Source of the DNA: Anomaloglossus baeobatrachus
Taxonomy: Eukaryota; Chordata; Amphibia; Anura; Aromobatidae
Assembly (NCBI RefSeq): GCF_048569485.1
Contig: NC_134355.1
Span: 660,019,215-660,083,214, forward strand
DNA: 64,000 bases
Reading direction: 5' to 3'
A program made the translations under genes and the position numbers. Positions within the stretch are counted from its first letter, which is position 1, and each line of letters starts with the position of its first letter. Positions 45,774 through 55,479 of this stretch are shown here, in pieces. Under the pieces are notes generated by a model, which was given only the letters and a program-made list of their open reading frames with translations, was not told the origin of the DNA and searched no databases.

Positions 45774-46350
45774 TGCCATGCCACACAGCTAGGTCAATCA
45801 ATGTGTGGATGAAGGACCACCACATCAAAACCCTGTCATGGGCAGCCCAATCTCCAGACCTGAACCCCATTGAAAACCTCTGGAATGTAATCAAGAGGAA
45901 GATGGATAGTCACAAGCCATCAAACAAAGAACTGCTTACATTTTTTCACCAGGAGTGGCATAAGGTCACCCAAAAGCAGTGTGAAAGACTGGTGGAAAGC
46001 AGCCAAGATGCATGAAAGCTGGGATTAAAAATCATAGTTATTCCACAAAACATTGATTTCTGAACTCTTCTTGAGTTAAAATATTATTAGTATTGCTGTT
46101 TCTAAATAATTATGAACTTGTTTTCTTTGCATTATTTGAGGACTGAAAGCAATGCATTGTTCTGTTATTTTCACCATTTCTCATTTTCAGAAAATAAATA
46201 CAAAATGTATTGTTGGAAATTTGGAGACGTTGTCAGTAGTTTATAGAATAAAAGAACAATTTACATTTTATTCAAATATACTCAACAATATAAAGAGAAT
46301 AATCTGAAAAGCTGACAATTTTGCAGTGGTCTCTTAATTTTTGCCAGATC
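45774..46350 (+). pseudogene. Tc1-like transposon 3' fragment
   Basis: The plus strand encodes the C-terminal third of a Tc1-like transposase (PCHTARSINVWM, then SPDLNPIENLWNVIKRKM, ending at the stop at 46013-46015), including the catalytic Glu in NPIE. Its 3' flank ends in GTGGTCTCTTAATTTTT, a Tc1-type terminal repeat (about 46327-46345). The 5' two thirds are missing and replaced by the 402-bp array, so it is non-functional. Confidence 0.85.
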
Positions 46351-46352
46351 TT

Positions 46353-46768
46353 TATTTGGTGATAATGAAACCATTTTAAACTTATGTTTACCTTTTATAG
46401 GAATTTTGCTTTTCTTACACTTTATTTTGAATATCTGCATTCCAGCATCACATGGATTCTTCAGCATTTCCTTCTTTTATTATAGCCTGCTTTTCTGATG
46501 TCTGTAAAAATGTTTGTCTTCATGAATAGTACATATATGCTCTCTATGTGAAAGCTTGGAAGATTGAGAAATATGTTTGTAATTTTTTTTTCGTATAATG
46601 ACATAAATTTTGTTTATTATTGTATCTATATTGTGTACTGATCTGAAGAAGGTCAAATGTGATCAAAATGTTATTTATTTTGATTGTCACACAAAATATC
46701 ACGCCTGTTAAAATAAATTCTTTCTCTTCAACTACCAACCTTAAGTGACGGATTCTCTTCTTAATTGA
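46353..46768 (-). repeat. Dispersed repeat, copy 2 (inverse of 30032-30456)
   Basis: The minus strand matches 30032-30456 nearly end to end. The Tc1 fragment ends exactly at its left border, suggesting the Tc1 inserted into this repeat. Confidence 0.8.
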
Positions 46769-46789
46769 TTACAGGGTTGGACCCTATCT

Positions 46790-47460
46790 AAGCACAAATT
46801 AGAAGTACTGGAGTGCCTTATTTCCACAGTAATAACTGGGACCAGGTACAGGGACAGGACTAGAATGAGTGAGGTGCCAACAGGCAGGATGGTCTGGAAT
46901 CAGATACATAATCACTAAAGAATCAGATACAGGCAGGAACAGGACTGGAACTACGTGCCAACAGCCAGGATTGGCTGGAGCCAGATACAGGCAGGAACAG
47001 GACTGGACTGGACAGGACAAGCAGACAGGACTACTGGCTAGACAGAACTCAACTGACTGGGAATGGATGATGTTGAACAGGCCCCTCCCTTAGTGGGAGT
47101 GTACCCTAAATATCCAGTCCCTCACAGTGATAGGCTGAGATGCACTTCTTGGAGTGGTGCGCTGGCCCTTTAAGAGAGAGACATTGGCACGTACGCAATC
47201 CCGAAGAGCGCTCTCGTAGGTCCTGTGACATGCGAAAAAATTCCGGGAGAGAGAAAGATTAGGCACCCATGAGGAGAAGTGCAGGTACACAGGGCAGCAT
47301 AGAGGAAGCCGGCCACGGTGGTGAGTGACAGCGCATCCCTGCAGAAAGGGAGAGCAAGGAGTGCAGGGACATAGGTAGCCTGGTTGTAGTTGACTAGGAG
47401 TCATCCTGTGAGCCAACTGCCGTGCAAAACATTGAGTCAGTGTAGCATAATAGACATGTA
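46790..47460. other. Possible LTR remnant
   Basis: 46980-47082 shares CTGGACTGGACAGGACAAG and TAGACAGAACTCAA blocks with 29921-30012. GCTGGCCCTTTAAGAGAGAGACATTGGCACG (about 47160-47190) resembles a promoter stretch common in amphibian LTRs. No terminal pair was identified. Confidence 0.3.
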
Positions 47461-47717
47461 AAGTTCCTGGCTGAAACTGCTTCTGTCCCGACTGGAATAC
47501 ATTTCTTACGCTGGTGCATAACAGGTGAGAGATCTAAAAATATCAAGCCTCGTAATGAATTTGGTGCATCTTACTCCAGTGAATCCTTGATCCAGAGTGC
47601 CGTGCAAAACACCAATCTTTACGAACTAACGTTAATCTATTGCCTCCTAACAAACAATTAGCTGCAACCTTTTTTGGTACAAAAAAAAACCAAAACCAGA
47701 ACAGCATCAATAAAATA

Positions 47718-47741
47718 TGTGTGTGTGTGTGTGTGTGTGTA
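47718..47741. repeat. (TG)n microsatellite
   Basis: Twelve TG repeats. Confidence 0.95.
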
Positions 47742-47975
47742 GGTACCCTAAGAAATGATTCAGGAATATCAACAGCTGGAACGAGAATTAAATTAAGGGG
47801 AAATATCCAAATACAAGGGCAACAAAATCTACATCCTGCAAATAAAATTGAAAATTTGCTTGTATCGACTCTACTTAAACACAACTTGGTCTATTGTATT
47901 TTCCGGATTATAAGACACTTTTTTTATTTCCCCAAAACTGGGGGTAAAATTGGGGTGTGCCTTACAATCCATATA

Positions 47976-49626
47976 CAGTTAGGTCCAGAAATATTTAGAC
48001 AGTGACACAAGTTTTGTTATTTTAGCTGTTTACAAAAACATGTTCAGAAATACAATTATATATATAATATGGGCTGAAAGTGCACACTCCCAGCTGCAAT
48101 ATGAGAGTTTTCACATCCAAATCGGAGAAAGGGTTAGGAATCATAGCTCTGTAATGCATAGCCTCCTCTTTTTAAAGGGACCAAAAGTAATTGGACAAGG
48201 GACTCTAAGGGCTGCAATTAACTCTGAAGGCGTCTCCCTCGTTAACCTGTAATCAATGAAGTAGTTAAAAGGTCTGGGGTTGATTACAGGTGTGTGGTTT
48301 TGCATTTGGAAGCTGTTGCTGTGACCAGACAACATGCGGTCTAAGGAGCTCTCAATTGAGGTGAAGCAGAACATCCTGAGGCTGAAAAAAAAGAAAAAAT
48401 CCATCAGAGAGATAGCAGACATGCTTGGAGTAGCAAAATCAACAGTCGGGTACATTCTGAGAAAAAAGGAACTGACTGGTGAGCTTGGGAACTCAAAAAG
48501 GCTTGGGCGTCCACGGATGACAACAGTGGTGGATGATCGCCATATACTTTCTTTGGTGAAGAAGAACCCATTCACAACATCAACTGAAGTCCAGAACACT
48601 CTCAGTGAAGTAGGTGTATCTGTCTCTAAGTCAACACTAAAGAGAAGACTCCATGAAAGTAAATACAAAGGGTTCACATCTAGATGCAAACCATTCATCA
48701 ATTCCAAAAATAGACAGGCCAGAGTTAAATTTGCTGAAAAACACCTCATGAAGCCAGCTCAGTTCTGGAAAAGTATTCTATGGACAGATGAGACAAAGAT
48801 CAACCTGTACCAGAATGATGGGAAGAAAAAAGTTTGGAGAAGAAAGGGAACGGCACATGATCCAAGGCACACCACATCCTCTGTAAAACATGGTGGAGGC
48901 AACGTGATGGCATGGGCATGCATGGCTTTCAATGGCTCTGGGTCACTTGTGTTTATTGATGACATAACAGCAGACAAGAGTAGCCGGATGAATTCTGAAG
49001 TGTACCGGGATATACTTTCAGCCCAGATTCAGCCAAATGCTGCAAAGTTGATCGGACGGCGCTTCATAGTACAGATGGACAATGACCCCAAGCATACAGC
49101 CAAAGCTACCCAGGAGTTCATGAGTGCAAAAAAGTGGAACATTCTGCAATGGCCAAGTCAATCACCAGATCTTAACCCAATTGAGCATGCATTTCACTTG
49201 CTCAAATCCAGACTTAAGACGGAAAGCCCCACAAACAAGCAAAACCTGAAGGCTGCGGCTGTAAAGGCCTGGCAAAGCATTAAGAAGGAGGAAACCCAGC
49301 GTTTGGTGATGTCCATGGGTTTCAGACTTAAGGCAGTGATTGCCTCCAAAGGATTCGCAACAAAATATTGAAAATAAAAATATTTTGTTTGGGTTTGGTT
49401 TATTTGTCCAATTACTTTTGACCTCCTAAAATGTGGAGTGTTTGTAAAGAAATGTGTACAATTCCTACAATTTCTATCAGATATTTTTGTTCAATCCTTC
49501 AAATTAAACGTTACAATCTGCACTTGAATTCTGTTGTAGAGGTTTCATTTCAAATCCAATGTGGTGGCATGCAGAGCCCAACTCGCGAAAATTGTGTCAC
49601 TGTCCAAATATTTCTGGACCTAACTG
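47976..49626 (+). mobile_element. Complete Tc1-like transposon with IR/DR ends
   Basis: Ends are CAGTTAGGTCCAGAAATATTT and its inverse, flanked by TA (47974-47975 and 49627-49628); length 1651 bp. Long inverted repeats of about 225 bp carry two direct repeats each: outer GGTCCAGAAATATTT...GACA and inner GGACCAAAAGTAATTGGACAA (48178-48198; mirrored at 49404-49425). This is the IR/DR layout known from Sleeping Beauty-type elements, where transposase binds both repeats. The single gene between is open. Confidence 0.95.
48334..49371 (+). CDS. Tc1-like transposase, full-length open frame
   Basis: 345 residues, the normal size for Tc1 transposases. The N-terminal half has a paired-like helix-turn-helix (SIREIADMLGVAKSTVGYIL, 23-42), a GRPR AT-hook-like linker (58-61) and a second helix-turn-helix (about 83-110). 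The catalytic triad is complete: D152 (WTDETK), D249 (MDNDPKH) and E284 (SPDLNPIEH), a DD34E spacing. A Gly-rich box (KHGGGNVMAW) is at 185-194. There is no stop or frameshift. It would cut and paste the element at TA sites in the nucleus. An A-rich run near residues 18-22 is the only slippage-prone spot. Activity is not shown by sequence alone. Confidence 0.95.
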   Translation: MRSKELSIEVKQNILRLKKKKKSIREIADMLGVAKSTVGYILRKKELTGELGNSKRLGRPRMTTVVDDRHILSLVKKNPFTTSTEVQNTLSEVGVSVSKSTLKRRLHESKYKGFTSRCKPFINSKNRQARVKFAEKHLMKPAQFWKSILWTDETKINLYQNDGKKKVWRRKGTAHDPRHTTSSVKHGGGNVMAWACMAFNGSGSLVFIDDITADKSSRMNSEVYRDILSAQIQPNAAKLIGRRFIVQMDNDPKHTAKATQEFMSAKKWNILQWPSQSPDLNPIEHAFHLLKSRLKTESPTNKQNLKAAAVKAWQSIKKEETQRLVMSMGFRLKAVIASKGFATKY

Positions 49627-49670
49627 TATGGCTTAGCGGGGCGGGGTCATAGGAGGCAGGTTCGGTGATA

Positions 49671-50245
49671 CTGATGGCTCGGTGGAGCAGCAAAATCTAC
49701 ATCATGGACATAAATGGACTCTCTACTTATACACAACTTCATCTCATTTGATAGATAACTTGAAAATCCGCAAATCACTTTATTTATAAATGATGCTGCC
49801 CCCCCAAGACAAAAATAACTAAGCAAATGGAGTAATTGAAGATGGAACACCACTAATGCCCCCATTCTTGAAGACAAATTGACAAGTTAGTCAAAATAAG
49901 AATGTCTGATAAAAATGATAACTTTGATTTTAAGGACTCTTTTACTCTAAATTACAGCTCATTGATACAACTGTATTCTGGTTATTGCTTATCTTATACT
50001 TATGGAGGAGCTATTGATTGTGGAACAATGCCACAGAGTGCAGGGATATTGTTTGTTCTCCAGTGGGAGTCGGTGTGATCTCGGGGCACAATGATATCCG
50101 GTCTGCACCTCTTATGCACTTGCTCGTTAGTGTTTTTTTTTTTGTTGGAAATTCATTATCTGTATATTATATTCCATCGTTATTCTACCATGCAGTATAT
50201 ACTTTATTGTGTTTGGCAGATTATTGGCACATAAACTCACACCTT
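49671..50245. other. Spacer, no gene seen
   Basis: No repeat or coding sequence recognised. It lies upstream of the putative CYP2 promoter. Confidence 0.4.
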
Positions 50246-50249
50246 CCAG

Positions 50250-50388
50250 GGTTAATTACAGGGTGGAGCTACAGGTGTGATAATCTCCTATCTTGATATA
50301 AAAATCTTCCATGTCCTGAAGACAGAAGAGAGGAGACTGGATCAGCGCGTTGTGTTCTCTGTGCTGTCGTCACTGCAGGACTCCAGGT
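50250..50388 (+). promoter_or_regulatory. Candidate promoter and 5' UTR exon of the second CYP2 gene
   Basis: GATATAAAAATC (TATA-like, about 50295-50306) is followed by a purine-rich stretch and GCAGGACTCCAG|GTAGGA, a good donor at 50388/50389. Upstream GGGTTAATTACA (about 50250) resembles an HNF1 half-site, common in liver P450 promoters. An acceptor (CCACCACAG, ending 54677) lies 14 nt before the CYP2 start codon, so a ~4.3-kb 5' UTR intron is possible. This is inference. Confidence 0.4.
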
Positions 50389-51271
50389 AGGATGGCATGT
50401 TCTCAATATCTTGTTAACTTCTTTGCTACAGGGTCATTGATAGTTACTACATTTTAATCCTTATCATCAGGCATCTACAGTATCTGTCTATCCTAACAAG
50501 AACATTTTATCAGAAATGTAATCTCTAAGGTATTCTTGGAGCTTTTTTCAGCCTCCTAATACCTGTTTTAATGATAACGGAAAAAGCACAAAAGGTTGAA
50601 TACACATATTTAAAAACTAAGTTTAACTGTTTTCCTGCTTTACATCACCGGACAAGTTCGGACCACCATCAATCACTGACACTGTGCCGTGGCAGCTCAA
50701 CCACCGCAGTGTGACTGACATTCCGGTGTTTGCGAAGTGATCATGGAGAGGAAGAGAAGGGACAGCTTTTTTGCCTTCTTGGTGACCTCAGGCAAGGAAA
50801 GCAGGCAACAATTAAACTTTGCTTGCACCTCGGGTGAAAATCCAGTTTGGTGCCTCCTATACACAGCTTAAGTGGCTTGACTAGTCCTCACGTGACCGCT
50901 CATATGCAATGTTCAATCAAGTAGCAACAAGATACTCATCATTTTCTCAATGTTTTCTTAATCTCTCAAAAACTACAGTCCCCTGCTTCATTTAGAGAAG
51001 CATGACGAAAAGATAATCAGCACATGAATATGAAAATTGCATATGAGTAGTCATCTGATGACTGCTGGAACTGGTAAGCACAGATGAATCCTCACAGTGA
51101 GCATATTACTGATATTATCTGATCCAGAGGCATCTGTCAGTCAATGTTCCAGGGCGTGCTTGGAGCCGGAGCACAGTCTGTACTGAGCATTGACTGAAGA
51201 CATACCTCTATAACTAAAAGCCGGAGGCTGCCAAGAGGAATAAACCTAATTTAGTAAAGATATTTTATCTT
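50389..51271. other. Possible 5' UTR intron sequence, no repeats recognised
   Basis: Low-repeat DNA between the candidate promoter and the solo LTR. No coding exon found. Confidence 0.35.
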
Positions 51272-51276
51272 GGTAC

Positions 51277-51833
51277 TGTCACGGTTTCCCCTCTTCGTCC
51301 ACATGGCTAGGGGGTGGAGTCTTCTCCCGGGCCTCACTTCCGGAGCTTGGATGCTTTAAATACTGTCATCTCCGGTGAACCAGCAGTGGCTATAGGCTTA
51401 CCGCTGCTTTGCCTGTGAGTGTTTGTCCCTGAAAGTGTGATCCTTATCCGTTCCTTCTCTGTTCCCTAAGCCTCCGTCTGTGTTTTGTCTCCTAGTCGTT
51501 CTGCCATTCCTCTGTCCCACCTCCTTCCTTCCCACAATAGCCCCGGTTGTTCCCCTCTCTCCTACCTCCCCACTCGGTTGTTTCCTCTGGTACTGACCTC
51601 GGCATGATCTCGACTCCTCCTCTGCTAGTTCCTCCGGTCTTCCTGCTGCGCGTACTGTGTATGACCCGGACCCGTCTAACCATCCCCCGCATGCCCCACA
51701 GCTTCAGCTGTCTGGCTGATGCTTACAGACACTACATCAGCAGCACACACTGTGAATTCCCCTCCTTGCTCATTCAGCTCCGTGTAGTGTCTTTCCCTGC
51801 AGGACTCCAGCTCCCCCTGCTGGCAGCCTGACA
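51277..51833 (+). mobile_element. Solo LTR of chromovirus type, 557 bp
   Basis: TGTCACGGTTTCCCC...GCAGCCTGACA, with perfect 5-bp duplication GGTAC at 51272-51276 and 51834-51838. The ends match the TGTCA/TGACA of chromovirus 1, and GCTTTAAATACT (about 51352) may be its TATA region. The open frames inside are incidental. It formed by LTR-LTR recombination. Confidence 0.9.
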
Positions 51834-51839
51834 GGTACC

Positions 51840-53735
51840 CTATTTTTTTGTTTTATAAGATGCACTAGATTATAAGATGCACCCCAAATTGAAATAAAAA
51901 AAGGGGGGTCCGTCTTGAATTCTGGTGGTGTTTTAACAGGGGAGGGTGGGGGGGGGGGGCGGCAGCAGAAGTTGAGCAAGGTCATAGGAGGCAGGGGCAG
52001 TGCTGGAGTAGGGCGATAATGAAAGTGGTATAGTGGGTATCCCGTTTGCTTGTTGATGGCACTGTCAGGCAGGAGCATCGATAAACTGTTGGCTTAAAAA
52101 AAAATGGCTCTTGGAGTCAGCGCGTGCACAGATTGAGCTATCTGCTCAATGACGAGCCAATATCTCATCTGCGCATGTGCCACTTCCAGGCACCATTTTC
52201 CTTAAGTTCATTACTGGGTGATCAATGGACCGGAGGCGGCGCATGCGCAGATGAGATCTTCAGCTGAGAGCTCCATCTGCGCATGCGCCGACTCCAGGTA
52301 CCATTATTTGAAGCCTGCACCACCGACATTTTCAGGATGGCCCCTGCCTCACTCCCCCCAGCAGCGAGCACAGCCCAACATAAGCACCAGCACTGCTCCT
52401 GTCGCGGGCGGAGGAGGGGACGCCGCGCTCTCCCTACTGCTGCTCGGGTCCGGCTGCCGCGGCTGCTGCGGCCTGCTGCTGCTCGGTGGCTCGAGCGGTG
52501 GGCCGGATCCCGGGGACTCTAGCGGCGCTCCTCGCCCGTGAGTGAAAGGGGATTTTGGGTGTGGGGATTGGTTATTGTCCGTGACGCCACCCACGGTTGT
52601 GGTGATTTATTGACACCACCGCTGCTCTGCATAGGGATCCTGGGAAGGATGGTATGGAGCAGCCAGTTGTTGTGTTGCCCCTCCGTGGGTAAGGGTTGGT
52701 GATCCCGGGGCCCAGTGATGAGGTGGGTGATGCAGGGCTTGGTGGGGTGCAGGGACGCGGGGGCAGCGCTGTGCCTTGCGGCACTGTGGTACTCACTCAG
52801 CCTGAGACGTGGACACAGTTTTCGGTAAAACACACGGCTGGAAAGACGGTTCCCACGGACGGCTGCACTTGCTTTCCCCAGTAGGTGACGGTGATGTCCC
52901 TTTTCCTGCACCTAATGTTTCTGTATTGGTAGCGATGGATTCCCACCGGTAACCCGCTCCCCGGCTTGGATATGGGCCGGAGGAGCCCTACTTTGCCCGC
53001 AGGCGCTGGCCCTGAGAAACTGGTGCCCTGGCGGTGGCGGTGTCTCTCCGTAATGGTCGGACTGTTGCCTTCAATCGGGACTTGGTCGTTTGGAGACAGA
53101 CGTCCCCTTCACTGACGGATTTGGCAAATTATGGCGACTCCTAGCCTTGCTGGGATCCGAAAGGCCCCTGCCCTGGTGCTGACTGTTCTTCCTATACTGC
53201 TCCAGACCGCCGGGTCACTACCCGTCCGCGGTCCTTCCAGCAACCTCCGAGCAGTCCCCCTCCAGACTATCACCGCCGTCTGCTGACCTTGCTGTCACTG
53301 TCCTGGCACACAGCCGGACCAACTTCAGGCTTTACTACTGTCACTTCAGCTTCTCTCTTTAGCTCACTACTACTTCACTTCTACTTTCAACTCTAACTTG
53401 AACTTCACTCCTCCACTTCCCTCACTTGACTCAAGCTCTTCCCTGAGCTGACTGCCTGGTTCCTCCTGCCTCCAGGGCTGTGTACTCCTCGGTGGGCGGA
53501 GCCAACCGCCTGGCCCACCCCCTGGTGTGAACATCAGCCCCTGGAGGAAGGCAACAAGGATTTTGGTAGCCTTGGTGTTCCTAACTGGGGTGTAGGGTGT
53601 GGTGGTGGGATGACCTGTGACCCCTGGCTTGCCCAGGGCGTCACACTCCCTCTCCACCATACCCATGTAAGCTACATTTGGCTTATAAGACACAGCCTCC
53701 ATTTGCCTTCCAATGGAGTCACCGGATAAGACATA
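51840..53735. mobile_element. Repeat with TTATAAGA-type ends, split by a solo LTR
   Basis: The left part (51840-52399) starts TTTTATAAGATGCACTAGATTATAAGATGCACC. The right part (53646-53735) ends GGATAAGACATATTTTT, an inverse of that motif. The solo LTR 52400-53645 sits between. 52180-52300 contains a local inverted repeat around GCGCATGCGCAGATGAG/CATCTGCGCATGCGCC. No genes. Confidence 0.5.
52400..53645 (-). mobile_element. Solo LTR of the TGTCGCGGG subfamily, 1246 bp
   Basis: TGTCGCGGGCGGAGG...CCCAGGGCGTCACA, with duplication CTCC at 52396-52399 and 53646-53649. It is closely related to the LTRs of the element at 33511-42579 and of the same orientation. Confidence 0.9.
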
Positions 53736-53816
53736 TTTTTCTCTTTTGAGGAACCAAGCGTTGTCTCTTCTGTGAGATGCTCCCCTGAGTCACAATGGTG
53801 GAAAACCTTTGACTAA

Positions 53817-54409
53817 AGGGGGCTTTACACGCTATGATATCGTTAATGTTTTGTCGTCGGGGTCAAATTGTTAGTGACGCACATCCGGCGTCATTAACGA
53901 TATCGCAGCGTGTGACACTGACCAGCGACCTTAAGCGACCTCAAAAATGGTGAAAATCGTTCACCATGGAGAGGTCGTCCCAAACTCAAAAATCGGTAAG
54001 GGTTGTTTATGCGGGTGGTTCGTCGCTCCTGCGGCAGCACACATCGCTATGTGTGACACCGCAGGAGCGAGGAACGTCTCCTTACCTGCCGCAGGCCACA
54101 ATACGGAAGGAAGGAGGTGGGCGGGATGTTACGTCCTGCTCAACTCCGCCCCTCCGCTTTGATTGGCCGGCCGCTTAGTGACGTTGTGGTGACGTCGCTG
54201 TGATGCCGAACGTCCCTTCCCCTTGAAGGAGGGATTGTTCGGCAGTCACAGCGACGCCGCCGACCATGTAAGTATGTGTGATGCTGCCGTAGCGATAATG
54301 TTCGCTACGGCAGCGATCACAAACAATCGCATGCGCGACGGGGGCGGGTACTTACACGCTCGCTATCGCAACAAATTGCTAGCAATATCGCTACCGTGTA
54401 AAGCCCCCT
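53817..54409. mobile_element. PIF/Harbinger-like MITE, 593 bp
   Basis: AGGGGGCTTTACACGC...CGTGTAAAGCCCCCT, flanked by TAA (53814-53816 and 54410-54412). Interior blocks are shared with 18629-19188 and 22820-23401. Confidence 0.9.
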
Positions 54410-54691
54410 TAAGGGTCAAATACCAATAATTGGTTTTGTAGTTATTTTTGATTACTGGAAGAACTTTCTAAAAAATGTTTAGAAACTTTAAAAAGGTAGA
54501 AAAAAATGATGTAAAGGTTTCTTGATCTGGCTCTGCTATTTGTGCAATGTTGGTGATATGAAAGACGTGTCTGAATCTGAAATGTTACATAATCCTGTGA
54601 TCATAAGTGGTGAGGAAGGTACATGCCCTCAGCTATAAACCATTCACAGTAATATAAGACTCATTTATCCACCACAGATATATCTGGGAAT

Positions 54692-54874
54692 ATGTGGCCC
54701 CTCGATCCAGTCACAATTCTTCTGTTTCTCATCACATTTTTCTTCGTGGCAATTGTTGCACATAAACAGAAGGAACGTGTTCACCCGAATTATCCTCCTG
54801 GTCCAAAACCGTGGCCAATAATAGGAAATATTCCCATCCTGGATGTTAATAAACCTTATTTATCATTTCAAGAG
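54692..54874 (+). CDS. Cytochrome P450 family 2, first coding exon
   Basis: 61 codons from ATG to a GTAAGA donor. The N-terminal membrane anchor (about residues 3-24, VTILLFLITFFFVAIVA) is followed by a basic stop-transfer patch (HKQKER) and the proline-rich hinge YPPGPKPWPIIGNI typical of microsomal CYP2 proteins. The exon length fits CYP2 exon 1. The product would be ER-anchored with its catalytic domain in the cytosol. No exon 2 is visible up to 64000, so intron 1 exceeds 9 kb. It has the same strand as the CYP2 3' end at 17706-18140 but lies downstream of it, so it starts a second, tandem gene. An acceptor at 54677 suggests an upstream non-coding exon. Confidence 0.9.
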
Positions 54875-54909
54875 GTAAGATTTAAAGATCATTAACATTT
54901 ATATTTACA

Positions 54910-55165
54910 CTGCATGTAGGTTATTCTAAATGCCTTTACAAAAATTTAAAAAGACCGCTCTAATTCTAGCCACTGTAGCCACGCGTTATTGGTAGTCTAT
55001 AAAAAAAAAAAATAGTGTAGTGTACACACTATATGTTGGCAATTGTAATGGCCTTTAGAAAAATTTAAAAACACTGCTAAGGTTGTAGCCACGTATGATC
55101 AGCGGTCTTAAAAAAAAAAATTATTAGTGCAGTATCTATACACTGCATCTTGCCAATTTAAATTG
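54910..55165. repeat. Two diverged ~119-bp tandem units in intron 1
   Basis: GCCTTTACAAAAATTTAAAAA (54932) and GCCTTTAGAAAAATTTAAAAA (55051) begin two similar units, each with a run of A, TAGTG-TAGT and a TACACTRCA block. No coding role seen. Confidence 0.7.
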
Positions 55166-55479
55166 CCTTCGACCCGCAACACACATCCGTTTAATTTGTA
55201 CGTGTGCGGTACGTATTTGCACGTACCGGAGACACGTACACACGGAGACCCATGTTATTCAATGGTAGATGGCACACACACGTAAAATCACACGGAACGT
55301 GTGACCGTGTGGTAAGTACATGTGTGCGCTTTTCTACCCGGACGACATGTCAGTTTTTGGCCGGCAGCACGCAGGCACGGACCCACTTTAGTCTATGGGT
55401 CCGTGCCTGCACGGACCGCACACGGAGTATGTCCGTTTTCAGCACGTTTCGTGCGTGTGCGTTTTTACACTAGCGATCT
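55166..55479. other. Short palindrome-rich repeat
   Basis: It contains several inverted pairs of the type GGACCCA...TGGGTCC around TTAGTCTA (55378-55402) and ACGTGTG/CACACGT. It resembles the style of 13961-14594. Clear termini were not found. Confidence 0.35.

Larger units (their letters stand above)
47893..49670. mobile_element. Repeat with TTATAAGAC-type ends, split by Tc1
   Basis: ATTATAAGACAC (47907) and GGTCATAGGAGGCAG (49646) correspond to ATTATAAGATGCACC (51872) and GGTCATAGGAGGCAG (51981) in the copy at 51840-53735. The Tc1-like element inserted at a TA between them. The family is not named. Confidence 0.5.

Noticed and set aside
43858-45894. Recurrent 83- and 129-codon frames beginning MSALAGCRQC
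   Set aside because: Same frame repeated by the 402-bp array; no protein family resemblance.
48141-48749. 202-codon minus-strand frame
   Set aside because: Antisense shadow of the Tc1 transposase, whose plus-strand motifs are clear.
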